Under the pieces are notes generated by a model. The model saw nothing but the letters and a program-made list of their open reading frames with translations, was not told the DNA's origin and did no database searches. This document shows, one piece after another, positions 17,774 through 27,021 of a DNA stretch of 64,000 nt. The position numbers were made by a program, and so were the translations under genes. The stretch is taken from positions 1,612,001-1,676,000 of the forward strand of contig NZ_CP046453.1 of the NCBI RefSeq assembly GCF_009734405.1, given 5' to 3'. Position 1 is the stretch's first letter. Every line of letters begins with the position of its first letter. Source of the DNA: Corynebacterium comes (GTDB lineage: Bacteria; Actinomycetota; Actinomycetes; Mycobacteriales; Mycobacteriaceae).

Positions 17774-19297
17774 TCAGCAGCCGCAGGAGTCGGCCGTGGC
17801 GGGTGCCGCGGCGGGAGCACCGAATCCCGGCAGGCCGAGGCCGACGCCGATGGGTTCGGTTGTGGGGACCCGGCCCGCGGCGGACATGTCGCCGGCGAGG
17901 GTGCGGCGGTGGGAGGTGACGGGGGCGTCGGCAAGCAGGAAGTACGGGGCGGAATCGGTGATCGTGGTGGTGACCACGTCACCGGGGCGGATGTCCCGGT
18001 CGACCGCGCCTTCCGGACGGAAGTGCACGAGGCGGCCGTCGCGGGCGCGGCCGGTCATGCGGCCGGTCTTCTTGCGCCCCTCCGCCTGGACGAGCAGTTC
18101 CACCCCGGTGCCCACGAGAGCGGCGTTCTCCACCTCCGCGATGCGATCCTGCAGGGCGACGAGTCGCTCGAAACGCTCCTGGACGACCTCCTTGGGCACC
18201 TGGTTGTCGTACCCGGCGGCCGGGGTGCCGGGACGCGGTGAATACTGGAAGGTGTAGGCGGAGGTGAAGCGGGCCTTCTCCACCACGTCCAGGGTGGCCT
18301 GGAAGTCCTCCTCGGTCTCGCCGGGGAAACCGACGATGAGGTCGGTGGTGATGGAGGCATGGGGGATCTTCGCCCGGACCTCGTCGAGGATGGCGAGGAA
18401 CTTCGTCGAACGGTAGGAACGGCGCATCTCCTTGAGCACCTTGTCCGAGCCCGACTGCAGCGGCATGTGCAGCTGCGGGCAGACGACGGGGGTTTCCGCC
18501 ATGGCGTCGATGACGTCGGAGGTGAACTCGGCCGGATGCGGCGAGGTGAAGCGCAGGCGCTCCAGGCCCTCGATCCTGCCGCAGGCACGGAGCAGCTTCG
18601 AGAAAGCCGAACGGTCCCGCCCCAGGTCCGGGTCAGCGAAGTTCACGCCGTAGGCGTTGACGTTCTGGCCCAGCAGGGTCACCTCGGTCACGCCCTGATC
18701 GACGAGCGCCTGCACCTCCGCGAGAATGTCGCCGGGACGCCGGTCGATCTCCTTGCCGCGCAGGCTGGGGACGATACAGAAGGTGCAGGTGTTGTTGCAG
18801 CCCACGGAGACGGAGACCCAGCCGGCGTAGGCCGATTCACGTTTGGCGGGCAGCACCGACGGGAAGGCCTCGAGGGCCTCGACGATCTCCACCTGGGCGG
18901 ACTCGTTGTGGCGGGCACGCTCGAGCAGGGTCGGCAACGAGCCGATGTTGTGTGTGCCGAAAACCACGTCCACCCACGGGGCCCGGGATACGACGGTGTC
19001 GCGGTCCTTCTGCGCCAGGCAGCCGCCGACGGCGATCTGCATGCCCGGATGCCTGTCCTTGGTGGCCTTGAGGTTTCCGAGGGTGCCGTAGAGCTTCTCG
19101 TCGGCGTTCTCCCGCACCGCGCAGGTGTTGAAGACAACCAGGTCAGCGTCCACATCCTTCGGCACGGCCGAGTATCCGGCCTCCTCGAGCAGTCCGGACA
19201 GTCGCTCGGAATCGTGCACGTTCATCTGGCAGCCGAAGGTGCGGACCTCATAGGTTTTCGCGGGGGCGGTCACGGGGGTCTCCACGGGGGTGTTCAC
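17774..19297 (-). CDS. miaB: tRNA-2-methylthio-N6-dimethylallyladenosine synthase
   Basis: A radical-SAM enzyme that methylthiolates the isopentenylated A37 made by MiaA. The N-terminal methylthiotransferase domain shows three cluster cysteines ([29 protein letters not shown]). The radical-SAM core has [15 protein letters not shown]. The C-terminal TRAM domain includes [17 protein letters not shown]. The tail ends in a CGC-like ADSCGC that is unusual for the family. It starts at GTG 19297 with TACAAT (19306-19311) 8 nt upstream, consistent with a leaderless transcript. Confidence 0.93.
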   Translation of the reverse strand: MNTPVETPVTAPAKTYEVRTFGCQMNVHDSERLSGLLEEAGYSAVPKDVDADLVVFNTCAVRENADEKLYGTLGNLKATKDRHPGMQIAVGGCLAQKDRDTVVSRAPWVDVVFGTHNIGSLPTLLERARHNESAQVEIVEALEAFPSVLPAKRESAYAGWVSVSVGCNNTCTFCIVPSLRGKEIDRRPGDILAEVQALVDQGVTEVTLLGQNVNAYGVNFADPDLGRDRSAFSKLLRACGRIEGLERLRFTSPHPAEFTSDVIDAMAETPVVCPQLHMPLQSGSDKVLKEMRRSYRSTKFLAILDEVRAKIPHASITTDLIVGFPGETEEDFQATLDVVEKARFTSAYTFQYSPRPGTPAAGYDNQVPKEVVQERFERLVALQDRIAEVENAALVGTGVELLVQAEGRKKTGRMTGRARDGRLVHFRPEGAVDRDIRPGDVVTTTITDSAPYFLLADAPVTSHRRTLAGDMSAAGRVPTTEPIGVGLGLPGFGAPAAAPATADSCGC

Positions 19298-19417
19298 GGG
19301 TCGTCATTGTAGCTTTCCCCTGCTCGGTGACCCAACTCCCGCCTCGGCCGCGCCTGCCCCGGTGGCGTTCAGGGCGGAAACGACGTCGTGCCTGACAGGC
19401 CGTGCGTCGTCTCAGAA

Positions 19418-19436
19418 ATGTGACCGAAAGTCACAT
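19418..19436. promoter_or_regulatory. Palindromic GlxR-like operator upstream of gluA
   Basis: ATGTGAC-CGAAA-GTCACAT is a perfect inverted repeat. It resembles the CRP/GlxR TGTGA-N6-TCACA site but with a 7-bp gap between the half-sites. Its centre is about 42 bp before the predicted start point, the classic class II activator position. Regulation of gluABCD by GlxR is known in C. glutamicum. Confidence 0.55.
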
Positions 19437-19456
19437 CAGTTCACCTTGGCTGTGCC

Positions 19457-19462
19457 TAAGAT
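19457..19462 (+). promoter_or_regulatory. -10 element of gluABCD, probably leaderless
   Basis: TAAGAT lies 6 nt before the gluA ATG and there is no clear -35 or ribosome-binding site, which fits an activator-dependent leaderless promoter with the palindrome at 19418-19436. Confidence 0.5.
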
Positions 19463-19468
19463 CAACAT

Positions 19469-20245
19469 ATGACCCAGACCACACCCGAGTCGGATCGCGT
19501 TCCCCGGAACACGCCCATGATCCGGATGCAGGACGTGCAGAAGTACTTCGATGACTTCCAGGCGCTCAAGGACATCAACCTTGAGGTGCCCCGGGGCCAG
19601 GTCGTTGTGGTGCTAGGCCCGTCCGGATCCGGCAAATCCACGCTGTGCCGCACCATCAACCGCCTCGAGACCATCGAAGAAGGCACCATTGAGATCGACG
19701 GCATCCTCCTGCCCGAGGAGGGCCGCGAGCTGGCCAGACTCCGTGCCGATGTCGGCATGGTGTTCCAGTCCTTCAACCTCTTTCCTCACCTGACCATCAA
19801 GAACAATGTCGCCCTCGGTCCGATGAAGGTGCGCAAGATGAAGAAGGCCGAGGCCGAGAAGCGGGCCATGGAGCTGCTGGAACGGGTGGGCATCGCCAAC
19901 CAGGCGGAGAAATACCCCGCGCAGCTTTCCGGCGGCCAGCAGCAGCGCGTGGCCATTGCGCGGGCGTTGGCCATGAGCCCGAAGGTCATGCTCTTCGACG
20001 AGCCGACCTCCGCCCTCGACCCCGAGATGGTCAACGAGGTCCTGGACGTCATGTCCGCCCTGGCCAAGGAAGGCATGACGATGGTGGTGGTCACCCACGA
20101 GATGGGGTTCGCCCGGAAGGCCGCCGACCGTGTCCTGTTCATGGCTGACGGGGCGATCGTCGAGGACTCCACCCCCGACGAGTTCTTCAGCAACCCGAAG
20201 ACGGACCGCGCCAAGGACTTCCTGGGCAAGATCCTCTCCCACTAG
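19469..20245 (+). CDS. gluA: Glutamate ABC importer, ATP-binding protein
   Basis: The 258-residue ATPase that powers glutamate import by GluBCD. Walker A is [12 protein letters not shown], the Q-loop [12 protein letters not shown], the signature [15 protein letters not shown] and Walker [15 protein letters not shown]. It is the first gene of a four-gene operon with the binding lipoprotein and two permeases. The polar-amino-acid family (GlnQ/GluA) is clear; glutamate specificity comes from the operon, which matches gluABCD of Corynebacterium. Confidence 0.93.
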   Translation: MTQTTPESDRVPRNTPMIRMQDVQKYFDDFQALKDINLEVPRGQVVVVLGPSGSGKSTLCRTINRLETIEEGTIEIDGILLPEEGRELARLRADVGMVFQSFNLFPHLTIKNNVALGPMKVRKMKKAEAEKRAMELLERVGIANQAEKYPAQLSGGQQQRVAIARALAMSPKVMLFDEPTSALDPEMVNEVLDVMSALAKEGMTMVVVTHEMGFARKAADRVLFMADGAIVEDSTPDEFFSNPKTDRAKDFLGKILSH

Positions 20246-20274
20246 AACCTCTACTCCAAAGGAAACAAAACACA

Positions 20275-21147
20275 ATGAAACGCAACATTCTCCGACTGTC
20301 CGCGATCACCTCCACGGTCGTCCTCGCGGGCGTGACCCTCGCCGCCTGCGGTGGCTCCTCGGGCGGCGACAGCATGCTCGCCGCCATCGAGTCCGGCGAC
20401 GTGACCATCGGCACCAAGTACGACCAGCCGGGCCTGGGCCTGCGCAACCCGGACGGCTCCATGTCCGGCCTGGACGTGGACATCGCCGAGTACGTGGTCA
20501 ACCAGATCGCGGAGGAGAACGGCTGGGAGCAGCCCACGATCTCCTGGCGCGAGACCCCCTCCGCCCAGCGTGAGACCCTCATCCAGAACGGCGAGGTCGA
20601 CCTCATCGCCGCGACCTACTCCATCAACAAGGGCCGTTCCGAGTCCGTCAACTTCGGCGGCCCCTACCTGGTCACCCACCAGGCACTCCTCGTTCGGGAG
20701 GACGAGACAGAGGTCACCGACCTGGCCAGCCTCGACGGCAAGATCCTCTGCTCCGTCACCGGCTCCACCCCGGCGCAGAAGGTCAAGGATGCCCTGCCGA
20801 GTGTCCAGCTCCAGGAATACGACACCTACTCCTCCTGCGTCGAGGCGCTGCGTCAGGGCAACATCGACGCGATGACCACCGACGCCACCATCCTCCTCGG
20901 CTATTCCGCGCAGGCACCGGGCCAGTTCAAGGTCATCGAGATGGAACGCGACGGTGAGCCCTTCACCAACGAGTACTACGGCATCGGCCTGGCCAAGGAC
21001 GACGCCGAGGGTACCGACGCCATCAACGCGGCCCTGAACCAGCTGCATGAGTCGGGCGAGTTCGCCACCCTGCTGCAGAAGAACCTCGGTGGCGACGAGG
21101 CCGTCGCCCCGGGCACTCCGGGCGACCTGTCCTTCATCAGCGAATAA
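20275..21147 (+). CDS. gluB: Glutamate-binding lipoprotein
   Basis: A 290-residue periplasmic-type binding protein anchored by lipid: the signal peptide ends in a lipobox (VTLAAC, Cys about 26) followed by GGSSGG. The SBP family 3 fold shows IGTKYDQPGLGLRNPDGSMS, GLDVDIAEYV and the R-containing ligand loops (PSAQRETLIQNGEVDLI). It follows gluA by 29 bp with a CAAAGGAAAC ribosome-binding site. Codon use is very biased, consistent with strong expression. Confidence 0.92.
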   Translation: MKRNILRLSAITSTVVLAGVTLAACGGSSGGDSMLAAIESGDVTIGTKYDQPGLGLRNPDGSMSGLDVDIAEYVVNQIAEENGWEQPTISWRETPSAQRETLIQNGEVDLIAATYSINKGRSESVNFGGPYLVTHQALLVREDETEVTDLASLDGKILCSVTGSTPAQKVKDALPSVQLQEYDTYSSCVEALRQGNIDAMTTDATILLGYSAQAPGQFKVIEMERDGEPFTNEYYGIGLAKDDAEGTDAINAALNQLHESGEFATLLQKNLGGDEAVAPGTPGDLSFISE

Positions 21148-21169
21148 TCGGCGGACAGGGAGAGACCCC

Positions 21170-21856
21170 ATGAGCACACTCTGGGCCGACCTCGGTCCCC
21201 GGCTGTGGCCGGCCTTCTGGCTGACCATTCAGCTGACGATCTACTCCGCGATCGGCTCCATGATCCTGGGCACCATCCTCACCGCCATGAGGGTCTCGCC
21301 GGTCGGCATCATGCGGGGCATCGCCACGTTCTACATCAACACGGTGCGAAACACCCCGCTGACCCTGATCATCATCTTCTGTTCCTTCGGCCTGTACCAG
21401 AACCTCGGTCTGGAATTGGCCGACCGATCATCTTCCACCTTCCTGGTGGACAACAACTTCCGCCTCGCGGTGCTCGGTTTCGTGCTCTACACCTCGGCAT
21501 TCGTGTCGGAGTCCCTGCGCTCGGGCATCAACACCGTGCATTTCGGGCAGGCGGAGGCCGCGCGTTCCCTGGGCCTGACCTTCAGTCAGACCTTCGGCAA
21601 CATTGTCTTCCCCCAGGCCGTGCGCGCCGCGATCGTGCCCCTGGGCAACACCCTCATCGCCCTGACGAAGAACACCACCATCGCCTCCGCGATCGGCGTC
21701 GCCGAGGCCTCCCTGCTGATGAAGTCCACCATCGAGAACCACGCCAACATGCTGTTCGTGGTGTTCGCCATCTTCGCCCTGGGCTTCATCATCCTGACCC
21801 TGCCCACCGGCCTGGCCCTCGGCCAGCTGGCCAACCGCATGGCGGTGAGGAAATAA
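21170..21856 (+). CDS. gluC: Glutamate ABC importer, permease
   Basis: A 228-residue membrane permease of the His/Glu/Gln/Arg family, starting at ATG 21170 after AGGGAGAG. About five transmembrane helices are visible. The cytoplasmic coupling loop is [24 protein letters not shown]. The frame is open upstream into gluB but that part is not protein-like. Its stop overlaps the gluD start (TAATG), so translation is coupled. Confidence 0.92.
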   Translation: MSTLWADLGPRLWPAFWLTIQLTIYSAIGSMILGTILTAMRVSPVGIMRGIATFYINTVRNTPLTLIIIFCSFGLYQNLGLELADRSSSTFLVDNNFRLAVLGFVLYTSAFVSESLRSGINTVHFGQAEAARSLGLTFSQTFGNIVFPQAVRAAIVPLGNTLIALTKNTTIASAIGVAEASLLMKSTIENHANMLFVVFAIFALGFIILTLPTGLALGQLANRMAVRK

Positions 21857-22794
21857 TGTCCGTACGCGCCACAGTGCTTTATGACGCCCCCGGTCCCCGC
21901 GGCCGCCGCGCCAACACCCTCTTCACCATCCTCGCTGCGGCAGTCACTGTGCTCATCGTCGGCTGGGTGATGTGGACCCTGAACAACAACGGCCAGCTCG
22001 AGGCCGCGAAGTGGACCCCGTTCACCGACTCCCAGACCTGGCAGACCTACATCCTGCCCGGCCTGTGGGGAACCCTGAGATCGGCGTTCGTCTCCATCAT
22101 CCTGGCGATGGTCCTCGGTGTCCTGCTGGGTCTGGGGCGACTGTCCGAGCAGGCGTGGTTGCGCTGGATCTGTGCCGTGATCGTCGAGTTCTTCCGCGCC
22201 ATCCCGGTGCTGCTGCTGATGATCTTCGCGTACCAGCTCTTCGCCGTGTACAACATGGTGCCGCCGAGGCAGCTCGCCTTCGCTGCGGTGGTCTTCGGCC
22301 TGACCATGTACAACGGCTCAGTCATCGCCGAGATCCTGCGCTCCGGCATCAAATCCCTGCCCAAGGGACAGACTGAGGCGGCACGCGCCCTGGGGCTCTC
22401 TCACCGGCAGACCATGTGGTCGATCCTCCTGCCGCAGGCCGTCGCCGCCATGCTCCCGGCCCTGATCGCCCAGATGGTCATCGCGCTGAAGGATTCCGCG
22501 CTCGGCTACCAGATCGGCTACGTCGAGGTCGTCCGCTCCGGCATCCAGTCCGCGTCGGTCAACCAGAACTTCCTGGCCTCGCTGACGGTCGTCGCGATCA
22601 TCATGATCCTCATCAACTGGGCACTGACCTCCCTGGCGCAGCGCATCGAACGCCAGCTGCGTGCCGGCCGCGCCCGTCGCAACATCCTGGCGAAGGTCCC
22701 GGAGCACGCGGACCAGGGTCTGGACACCAAGGACAACGTCAACGTCGACTGGCACGACCCTGATTACGTCGAGATCAAGAACCCGGGCCAGTAG
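21856..22794 (+). CDS. gluD: Glutamate ABC importer, permease
   Basis: A 312-residue second permease, paralogous to GluC, with the coupling loop [20 protein letters not shown]. About 25 N-terminal cytoplasmic residues precede the first helix ([19 protein letters not shown]). A charged tail of about 45 residues follows the last helix, including [19 protein letters not shown], longer than in many relatives. It ends the operon and is followed by a strong terminator. Confidence 0.92.
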   Translation: MSVRATVLYDAPGPRGRRANTLFTILAAAVTVLIVGWVMWTLNNNGQLEAAKWTPFTDSQTWQTYILPGLWGTLRSAFVSIILAMVLGVLLGLGRLSEQAWLRWICAVIVEFFRAIPVLLLMIFAYQLFAVYNMVPPRQLAFAAVVFGLTMYNGSVIAEILRSGIKSLPKGQTEAARALGLSHRQTMWSILLPQAVAAMLPALIAQMVIALKDSALGYQIGYVEVVRSGIQSASVNQNFLASLTVVAIIMILINWALTSLAQRIERQLRAGRARRNILAKVPEHADQGLDTKDNVNVDWHDPDYVEIKNPGQ

Positions 22795-22805
22795 GCCCCG
22801 CCCAC

Positions 22806-22845
22806 AACAGGACCGCCGCACCTTTCCGGGTGCGGCGGTCCTGTT
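22806..22845 (+). terminator. Terminator between gluD and recX
   Basis: A 17-bp stem, AACAGGACCGCCGCACC (22806-22822) with its complement (22829-22845), and a 6-nt loop, 11 bp after gluD. The stem also reads from the recX side, so it may serve both directions. Confidence 0.8.
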
Positions 22846-22867
22846 CATCGCCTGCTTGCCGCGCGGG

Positions 22868-23446
22868 CTATCTGCCGAGCTCCGCGGTGCGCGCATCCAG
22901 CGCCTCGCGGGCGATACGCAGACTCATGGACTGGGGGAAGCCCCGACGTGCCAGCACCCCGACGATGCGCCGCAGCGCCTTGTCGGTGTCTGCCCGGTCC
23001 GCCGGAACCTCCCGGATGGTCCGGGCCTTCTTCTCCGCGAGGGCCCGGGCGGTGGTCTCCTCGTCGGCGGCGTCGATCTGATCGAGGGCAACGGCACGGG
23101 TGGCTGCGTCGACCCCCTTGTCGCGCAGCTCCTGATCCAGCACCCGGGTGGACTTACCGCGGCGTGCGTGACGCTGCCGGACCCATTCGTGGGCGAAGTC
23201 GGCGTCGTTGATCAGGTTGACGGCAGCCAGGTCGTCGAGGACGTCCTCCACGACCACCGGGTCGAACTCGGCGTCGAGGAGTCGGCCGCGGAGCTCATGC
23301 CGGGAGCGGGCACGGGCGTCGAGGAGCCCGAGCGCGCGCTTGCGCACGGTTGCCTTGGTCTTCTCCGCCTCCTGGTCGAACTGCCCCGGGGTGAACTCGG
23401 CTATCGCCCGTTTCAGACGGGCGATCTTCTCCTCCTGGCTGGTCAT
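22868..23446 (-). CDS. recX: Regulatory protein RecX
   Basis: RecX inhibits or modulates RecA filaments. The 192-residue protein shows the three-helix repeat organisation, with RALGLLDARARSRHELRGRL, FAHEWVRQRHARRGKSTRVL and the C-terminal LRRIVGVLARRGF. It starts 8 bp after the recA stop, the usual recA-recX pairing, so the two are co-transcribed and recX should be SOS-induced with recA. Confidence 0.92.
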   Translation of the reverse strand: MTSQEEKIARLKRAIAEFTPGQFDQEAEKTKATVRKRALGLLDARARSRHELRGRLLDAEFDPVVVEDVLDDLAAVNLINDADFAHEWVRQRHARRGKSTRVLDQELRDKGVDAATRAVALDQIDAADEETTARALAEKKARTIREVPADRADTDKALRRIVGVLARRGFPQSMSLRIAREALDARTAELGR

Positions 23447-23454
23447 GGCACCCT

Positions 23455-24591
23455 CTACTCGGCGGCGCCTGCCGCGACGTCGGCCTCGTCCTCTTCGTCA
23501 TCCTCGAAGTCGACGTTGGGCACCATATCGACCGGATCATCACTGAGAGCGTTCGCGGCGTTGGCGGCCTCCGGGCCGATGCCGAGCTTGGCGAAGATCT
23601 TCCGCTCGATCTCATCGGAAAGCTCCGGGGTCTCCTTGAGCAGCAGACGGGCCTTCTCCTTGCCCTGGCCGAGCTGGTCGCCCTCGTAGGTGAACCAGGA
23701 ACCGGACTTCTTCACGATGCCGTTCTCCACTCCCATGTCGATGATGGAGGACTCGCGGGAGATGCCTTCGCCGTACATGATGTCGAACTCGGCGATCTTG
23801 AACGGCGGGGAGACCTTGTTCTTGACGACCTTGACGCGGGTGCGGTTACCGATGGCGTCCTGGCCGTCCTTGAGCGTCTGGATACGACGCACGTCCAGGC
23901 GGATCGAGGAGTAGAACTTCAGCGCCTTTCCGCCGGTGGTGGTCTCCGGGGAGCCGAACATGACACCGATCTTCTCGCGCAGCTGGTTGATGAAGATGGC
24001 GGTGGTGTTCGACGTGTGCAGCGCACCGGTCATCTTGCGCAGCGCCTGGCTCATCAGGCGGGCCTGCAGGCCGACGTGGCTGTCACCCATCTCGCCCTCG
24101 ATCTCGGCCTTCGGGGTCAGCGCCGCGACGGAGTCGATGACGAGGATGTCGATGGCACCGGAACGCACCAGCATGTCGGCGATCTCCAGTGCCTGCTCGC
24201 CGGTGTCCGGCTGGGAGACCAGGAGGTTGTCGGTGTCCACGCCGAGCTTCTTGGCGTAGTCGGGGTCAAGGGCGTGTTCGGCGTCGATGAACGCGGCGAT
24301 GCCGCCGGCCTTCTGTGCCTGGGCGATGGCGTGCAGCGCGACGGTCGTCTTGCCGGAGGATTCCGGGCCGTAGATCTCGACGACGCGGCCACGGGGAAAG
24401 CCGCCGATGCCCAGGGCGACGTCAATCGCCGTGTTGCCCGAGGAGATGACCTGGATCGGCGGGCGGTTCTCGTCGCCGAGGCGCATGACGGCGCCCTTGC
24501 CGAAGTCCTTCTCGATCATCGCCAGCGCGGCGTCGAGAGCCTTCTGCCGGTCATCGCCCTTGGCGGCGGTGGCCTTCTTCTTGGTTGCCAT
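23455..24591 (-). CDS. recA: Recombinase RecA
   Basis: RecA drives homologous recombination and LexA cleavage. From ATG 24591 (preceded by GAAGGAAACG) it is 378 residues, with Walker [13 protein letters not shown] near residue 75, [16 protein letters not shown], Walker [11 protein letters not shown] and the L2 loop region [19 protein letters not shown]. The acidic C-terminal tail is usual. The frame is open 23 codons further but those residues are not RecA-like. No intein, unlike some mycobacteria. A LexA-type box lies about 190 bp upstream. Confidence 0.96.
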   Translation of the reverse strand: MATKKKATAAKGDDRQKALDAALAMIEKDFGKGAVMRLGDENRPPIQVISSGNTAIDVALGIGGFPRGRVVEIYGPESSGKTTVALHAIAQAQKAGGIAAFIDAEHALDPDYAKKLGVDTDNLLVSQPDTGEQALEIADMLVRSGAIDILVIDSVAALTPKAEIEGEMGDSHVGLQARLMSQALRKMTGALHTSNTTAIFINQLREKIGVMFGSPETTTGGKALKFYSSIRLDVRRIQTLKDGQDAIGNRTRVKVVKNKVSPPFKIAEFDIMYGEGISRESSIIDMGVENGIVKKSGSWFTYEGDQLGQGKEKARLLLKETPELSDEIERKIFAKLGIGPEAANAANALSDDPVDMVPNVDFEDDEEDEADVAAGAAE

Positions 24592-24783
24592 GGTGGCGTT
24601 TCCTTCTGTTGGGTGGTCAGTGGTGACGTCGGTAGGTTGCTCGTGTGTGAGAGTGTCCACACCCTCTTAGACCCCGGCCACCTGCATAAAGCTCCCGGCA
24701 GCCGGAGAGTCACCCTCCGTCACGATTTCTGGCCTCACAGTATCCACAGGGTGGGACACAAGGTGCGTCGAGTTCGAAGATAC

Positions 24784-24799
24784 ACGCACATCTGTTCGA
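24784..24799. promoter_or_regulatory. LexA (SOS) box upstream of recA
   Basis: ACGCACATCTGTTCGA matches the actinobacterial SOS consensus TCGAAC-N4-GTTCGA at 10 of its 12 fixed positions. It lies between the recA leader and the stop codon of the DUF3046 gene, where a recA promoter would be expected. The 24592-24783 leader otherwise shows no recognised element. Confidence 0.55.
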
Positions 24800-24807
24800 A
24801 GGCAACG

Positions 24808-25023
24808 TCACTGGCCGGGCATGTCCCTGCCCAGTCGGCGATCCTCCGGAACGTCGAAGTCGTCACACAGCTCGAGCCAGACTTTACGCATGTCAGCGCC
24901 GTCGTCGATGAGCTGCTCAGGCGTGCGCCCGCTCGAGACCAGGACATGGGAATGTACGAGGAAACGTGCCTGGGGCCGTCCGAACTCGTCCTCGAGGAGC
25001 TGATGGAATTCCGTCAGTCGCAT
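24808..25023 (-). CDS. DUF3046 family protein
   Basis: A 71-residue protein found next to recA in many actinobacteria (Rv2738c position). It begins MRLTEFHQLLEDEFG and has HSHVLVSSGRTPEQLIDDG, then LCDDFDVPEDRRLGRD, the DUF3046 pattern. Function is unknown. TAATAT (25030-25035) is 6 nt before its ATG, suggesting a leaderless message. It is divergent from bioY. Confidence 0.8.
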   Translation of the reverse strand: MRLTEFHQLLEDEFGRPQARFLVHSHVLVSSGRTPEQLIDDGADMRKVWLELCDDFDVPEDRRLGRDMPGQ

Positions 25024-25072
25024 GCCCGCATATTACCGGGACACTTGTCCACAGGCCTCCCCCGCACCAGAC

Positions 25073-25085
25073 TGAACACCGTTCA
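25073..25085. promoter_or_regulatory. BioQ-type operator of bioYMN
   Basis: TGAAC-ACC-GTTCA is a perfect palindrome with the TGAAC-N3-GTT core bound by the TetR-type biotin repressor BioQ in Corynebacterium. It abuts the bioY -10 (GATAAT at 25088-25093), so bound repressor would block RNA polymerase. The ATG follows that -10 by 10 nt, so the message is leaderless or nearly so. Confidence 0.7.
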
Positions 25086-25103
25086 ATGATAATGTGATCA
25101 CCC

Positions 25104-25685
25104 ATGACCACCACATCCCGCACCTCGCGAACCAGCGTCCAGGACCTGGCCTACATCGCGGTGTTCGCCGCACTGATCATCGTGCTGGCCTTCGTCTCCA
25201 TCCCTATTGGTGCGGCCGGTGTGCCGATCGTGCTCCAGAACGCGGCCATCGTCCTCGCCGGTCTGGTGCTCGGTGGCCGACGCGGTTTCCTGGCCGCTGC
25301 ACTCTTCCTCTTCCTCGGCCTCATCGGCCTGCCGGTGCTCGCCGGGGGCCGCACCACCCTCGCCGCACTCGCCGGCCCGACCGTCGGCTACCTCGTCGGC
25401 TACCTCGTGTCCGCGGGCGTCGCGGGTGCGATCGCCTACCGCGCACCCGCCCGGAACAGGGCGGTTCAAGCCGTATGGTTCTCCGTCGCCGCCGCCGTCG
25501 GACTGCTCCTGCAGTACCTCTCCGGCTCCCTCGGCCTGGTCTGGCGTGCCGGCATGAGCTTCACCGAGGCCGTCGTCGCCCAGGGCGCCTTCCTCATCCC
25601 GGACGTGGCGAAGTTCGCGGTCATGGTCGTCATCGCCCTCGGCATCCACGCCGCCTTCCCGGACCTGCTCTCCCGCCGGAAATAA
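25104..25685 (+). CDS. bioY: Biotin transporter S-component
   Basis: The 193-residue membrane subunit of the ECF-type importer binds biotin. It has about six hydrophobic helices and the BioY signatures ALIIVLAFVSIPIGAAGVPI and GRRGFLAAALFLFLGLIGLP. It is followed by bioM and bioN in overlapping frames. The BioQ-like palindrome just upstream indicates biotin-responsive repression. Confidence 0.93.
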   Translation: MTTTSRTSRTSVQDLAYIAVFAALIIVLAFVSIPIGAAGVPIVLQNAAIVLAGLVLGGRRGFLAAALFLFLGLIGLPVLAGGRTTLAALAGPTVGYLVGYLVSAGVAGAIAYRAPARNRAVQAVWFSVAAAVGLLLQYLSGSLGLVWRAGMSFTEAVVAQGAFLIPDVAKFAVMVVIALGIHAAFPDLLSRRK

Positions 25686-26374
25686 TGCCGGACATCATTT
25701 TCGAGGACGTCTCCGTCACCTTCGACGGGGATGCGTGGCCCACACTGGACCAGATCAACCTGAAGCTCACCGAGCACCGCATCGGCATCATCGGCTCCAA
25801 CGGCTCAGGCAAGTCCACCCTCGCCCGCCTCATCAACGGCCTCGGCTCCCCCACAGCCGGACGGGTGAGCGTGGACGGAAGGGACGTCGACAGGCACGGC
25901 CGGGAGATCCGCCGCCGGGTCGGCTTCGTCTTCTCCGACGCCGAGAACCAGATCGTCATGCCCCAGGTGCGTGATGACGTCGCCTTCTCCCTCCGTCGCC
26001 TGAAGCTCTCCCGCACCGAACGGGACGCGCGTATCGACGCCGCCCTCGACCGTTTCGGTCTCACATCCTTCGCCGACGCCTCCCCCCATACCCTCTCCGG
26101 TGGCCAGAAGCAGCTTCTCGCGCTCGCCGCGGTGCTTGTCATGGAGCCGGAGCTGATCATCGCCGACGAACCGACCACGCTGCTTGACCTGCGCAACCGG
26201 GCCCGGATCGCCCGCGAATTCGCCCTCCTGGACCAGCAGCTCATCGTGGTCACACACGACCTGGAGATCCTCGAGGGCTTCGACCGCGTCATCTGCCTGG
26301 ACAATGGTCACGTCATCGCCGACGGTGCGCCCCGCGAGGTGTGCGATCACTACCGGGCCCTGATGCTGTCATGA
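25685..26374 (+). CDS. bioM: Biotin importer ATPase (ECF A-component)
   Basis: 229 residues from ATG 25685, which overlaps the bioY stop (TAATG). Walker A is GSNGSGKSTLARL, signature TLSGGQKQLLALAAV, and Walker B ELIIADEPTTLLDL. The frame is open far upstream but that portion overlaps bioY in another frame and is not real. It couples ATP hydrolysis to biotin import with BioN and BioY. Confidence 0.93.
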   Translation: MPDIIFEDVSVTFDGDAWPTLDQINLKLTEHRIGIIGSNGSGKSTLARLINGLGSPTAGRVSVDGRDVDRHGREIRRRVGFVFSDAENQIVMPQVRDDVAFSLRRLKLSRTERDARIDAALDRFGLTSFADASPHTLSGGQKQLLALAAVLVMEPELIIADEPTTLLDLRNRARIAREFALLDQQLIVVTHDLEILEGFDRVICLDNGHVIADGAPREVCDHYRALMLS

Positions 26375-26982
26375 GGAGCATCCCCCTCGGCGTTCATCTG
26401 CCCGGCCGAACCCTGATCCACCGGGCCCCCGCCGGCGGGAAGTTCCTGGCGTTGCTCGGGTTCATCCTGGCGTCCACCCTGGTGGTGGAGACTCCCCTGG
26501 TCGCCACCGGGTGGCTGGGACTGGTCGCGGTGGGCTACGTCATCGCGCGCGTGCCGCTGCGGATCGCCGTCGGGCAGACCTCTCCGGTGCTGCCCGTGCT
26601 GCTGGTGCTCGGCGCCTTCCAGTGGTGGCAGCGCGGACTCCCCTTCGCACTGACCACCGTCATCGTGCTGTTCGCCTCGGTGGCGGCTGCGACGCTGCTC
26701 ACCCTGACCACCACGATCATTGAGCTCATGACGGCCATCGAGAAGGGCCTGTCCCCCTTCGGGCGCTTCGGGCTACCGGTGGAGACCATCTCCCTGGCGG
26801 TCTCGCTGACCATCCGTCTCATTCCCCTCCAGCTGGCCACGGTCAATGAGGTGTTGGCGGCGCGGAAGGCCAGGGGCGCGGGCTTCTCCATCACCGCGTT
26901 CGGCACGCCCGTTCTCATCCGCTCCATCCGACGCGGTCGGCTCCTGGCGGAGGCGCTCATCGCCCGGGGTGTCGCGGACTGA
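26371..26982 (+). CDS. bioN: Biotin importer transmembrane coupling protein (ECF T-component)
   Basis: 203 residues from ATG 26371, overlapping the bioM stop (ATGA). A CbiQ-like membrane protein with several helices and a cytoplasmic coupling segment NEVLAARKARGAGFSI carrying the AxxxARG-type motif. It completes the bioYMN operon. No terminator hairpin was recognised in the 39 bp between it and the convergent iron-transport ATPase. Confidence 0.9.
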   Translation: MRSIPLGVHLPGRTLIHRAPAGGKFLALLGFILASTLVVETPLVATGWLGLVAVGYVIARVPLRIAVGQTSPVLPVLLVLGAFQWWQRGLPFALTTVIVLFASVAAATLLTLTTTIIELMTAIEKGLSPFGRFGLPVETISLAVSLTIRLIPLQLATVNEVLAARKARGAGFSITAFGTPVLIRSIRRGRLLAEALIARGVAD

Positions 26983-27021
26983 CCTCTTCCCCGCGCTCAC
27001 CCCGTCTGTAGAGGCGCGCAG

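Noticed and set aside
25094..25684. An N-terminal extension in frame with bioM
   Set aside because: The extension is Arg/Pro-rich and overlaps bioY in another frame. ATG 25685 overlaps the bioY stop and starts a normal ATPase.
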